DNA from: an uncultured bacterium
GTDB taxonomy: Bacteria > Desulfobacterota > BSN033 > UBA1163
Assembly (NCBI GenBank): GCA_938045955.1
Contig: CALIBK010000161.1
Span: 1-37,712, forward strand
Reading direction: 5' to 3'
Length of the DNA: 37,712 nt
Shown in pieces: positions 36,762 through 37,712 of the stretch. A model generated the notes under the pieces. It was given only the letters and a program-made list of their open reading frames with translations, had not been told where the DNA came from and ran no database searches. Within the stretch, counting starts at the first letter, position 1; every line of letters begins with the position of its first letter. Made by a program: the position numbers and the translations under genes.

Positions 36762-37544
36762 TTATAAATTCTTATGGATGGTTGTGAGGTGGGTAATGAC
36801 TCTTTTTAAATCATCGGGTGTGTCCACCCCGATTGGTTCATAATCAACATATATTAATTTGATTCTGTAACCATTTTCTATAACCCGGAGCTGTTCCAAT
36901 TTTTCAAAATTTTCTAAGGGGGTAACCTTCATCTGCGCCAATTTTAAGAGGAAGCTCCGGCGATAAACATAAAGCCCAATGGTTTTAAAGATTTTTTGAG
37001 AAAGGAGTCTTTCTTTTAATTTTGAATCCGATAAGATCCGGTCGAAGGAAAAATCCCTTGGAAAGGGGATAGGAGCTCTTGAGAAGTAGAGGGCAAATCC
37101 TTTTCTGTCGACCACCACCTTTCCCTGATTGGGGTTTATCCAATCCCTTATATCTTTGATCCTCGTCATAAGGGAGGACATCATCAGAGTTTTATCTTTC
37201 AATAGTGGCCTTATGGCTTGATCAATAATTCTTCCCCTAATTAAGGGTTCATCCCCTTGGACATTAACAATAATGTTTGATCGCAGGGTTTGAGCAACTT
37301 CTGCCACCCGATCGGTTCCCGTGGGGTGGGTTGAGGAGGTCATCACTCCCTTGGCCCCAAATTTTTGAACGACCTTTAGGATTCTCTCGTCATCTGTAGC
37401 AATGATCACTTCATCTATTAATTTTGATTGGCAAACTCCCTCATAGACCCACTGGATCATTGGTTTTCCTAAAATATCAGCGAGGGGTTTTCCCTCAAAA
37501 CGAGTCGATCCATAGCGGGCTGGGATGATGGCTGTAATCTTCAT
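36762..37544 (-). CDS. kdsB: 3-deoxy-manno-octulosonate cytidylyltransferase
   Basis: IIPARYGSTRFEGKPLADILGKPMIQWVYE, VIIATDDERI, NVQGDEPLI. Confidence 0.97.
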   Translation of the reverse strand: MKITAIIPARYGSTRFEGKPLADILGKPMIQWVYEGVCQSKLIDEVIIATDDERILKVVQKFGAKGVMTSSTHPTGTDRVAEVAQTLRSNIIVNVQGDEPLIRGRIIDQAIRPLLKDKTLMMSSLMTRIKDIRDWINPNQGKVVVDRKGFALYFSRAPIPFPRDFSFDRILSDSKLKERLLSQKIFKTIGLYVYRRSFLLKLAQMKVTPLENFEKLEQLRVIENGYRIKLIYVDYEPIGVDTPDDLKRVITHLTTIHKNL

Positions 37545-37574
37545 GGAATGGGTTTAACGGATACTTAAATTTAA

Positions 37575-37712
37575 CCTAAATTGAGCGATTCTTGGTATTA
37601 TTTAAAGATAACCACTCTGGATTCCCGTTTTCACGGGAATGACGTTTTCATTCATCGGGTGGCAGTCGTCATTCCTGCGGAAGCAGGAATCCAGTATATT
37701 TGATTCAATTAA
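37575..37712. repeat. MITE-like dispersed repeat, copy 3 (truncated by window end)
   Basis: CCTAAATTGAGCGATTCTTGGTATTATTTAAAGATAA...GTCATTCCTGCGGAAGCAGGAATCCAGTAT; alignable with copies 1 and 2. Confidence 0.85.

Noticed and set aside
1-37712. Possible CRISPR array from recurring GGAATCC-type repeats
   Set aside because: Repeats are dispersed palindromic REP/MITE copies, not regularly spaced direct repeats with unique spacers; no cas genes in the window.

Overview
This 37.7-kb window is gene-dense bacterial chromosome. LPS/Kdo genes (kdsB, a KdkA-like kinase, lptF/lptG) indicate a Gram-negative organism; I do not assign a taxon. Most of it is housekeeping: gatB, mtnA, a SAM hydrolase, nfi, hpt, ccdA, lptFG, a split ADP-forming acyl-CoA synthetase, an Fsr-like MFS transporter, a sugar-nucleotide epimerase, cysS, gltX, ispF, ispD, a PIN-TRAM protein, carD and kdsB, plus tRNA-Arg(CCG) and tRNA-Glu(CTC). 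The parts most worth a second look are: (1) a divergent five-gene locus (about 3.5-11.2 kb) that looks like an atypical exopolysaccharide synthesis/modification/export system: processive GT2 synthase, membrane-anchored HEAT-repeat protein, TPR + glycosidase-like protein without a signal peptide, Tat-type polysaccharide deacetylase, and TPR/YaiO-like outer-membrane barrel; (2) a ~162-164 bp MITE-like repeat present three times, with 16-bp terminal inverted repeats, a REP-like core and apparent 5-bp target-site duplications, one copy inserted exactly at a stop codon; (3) a rhomboid protease fused to a DnaJ C-terminal-like domain; (4) two nucleotidyltransferase modules, one a HEPN/MNT pair and one overlapping an unlisted 47-aa ORF. 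All calls come from reading the sequence and supplied translations; no database search was run.
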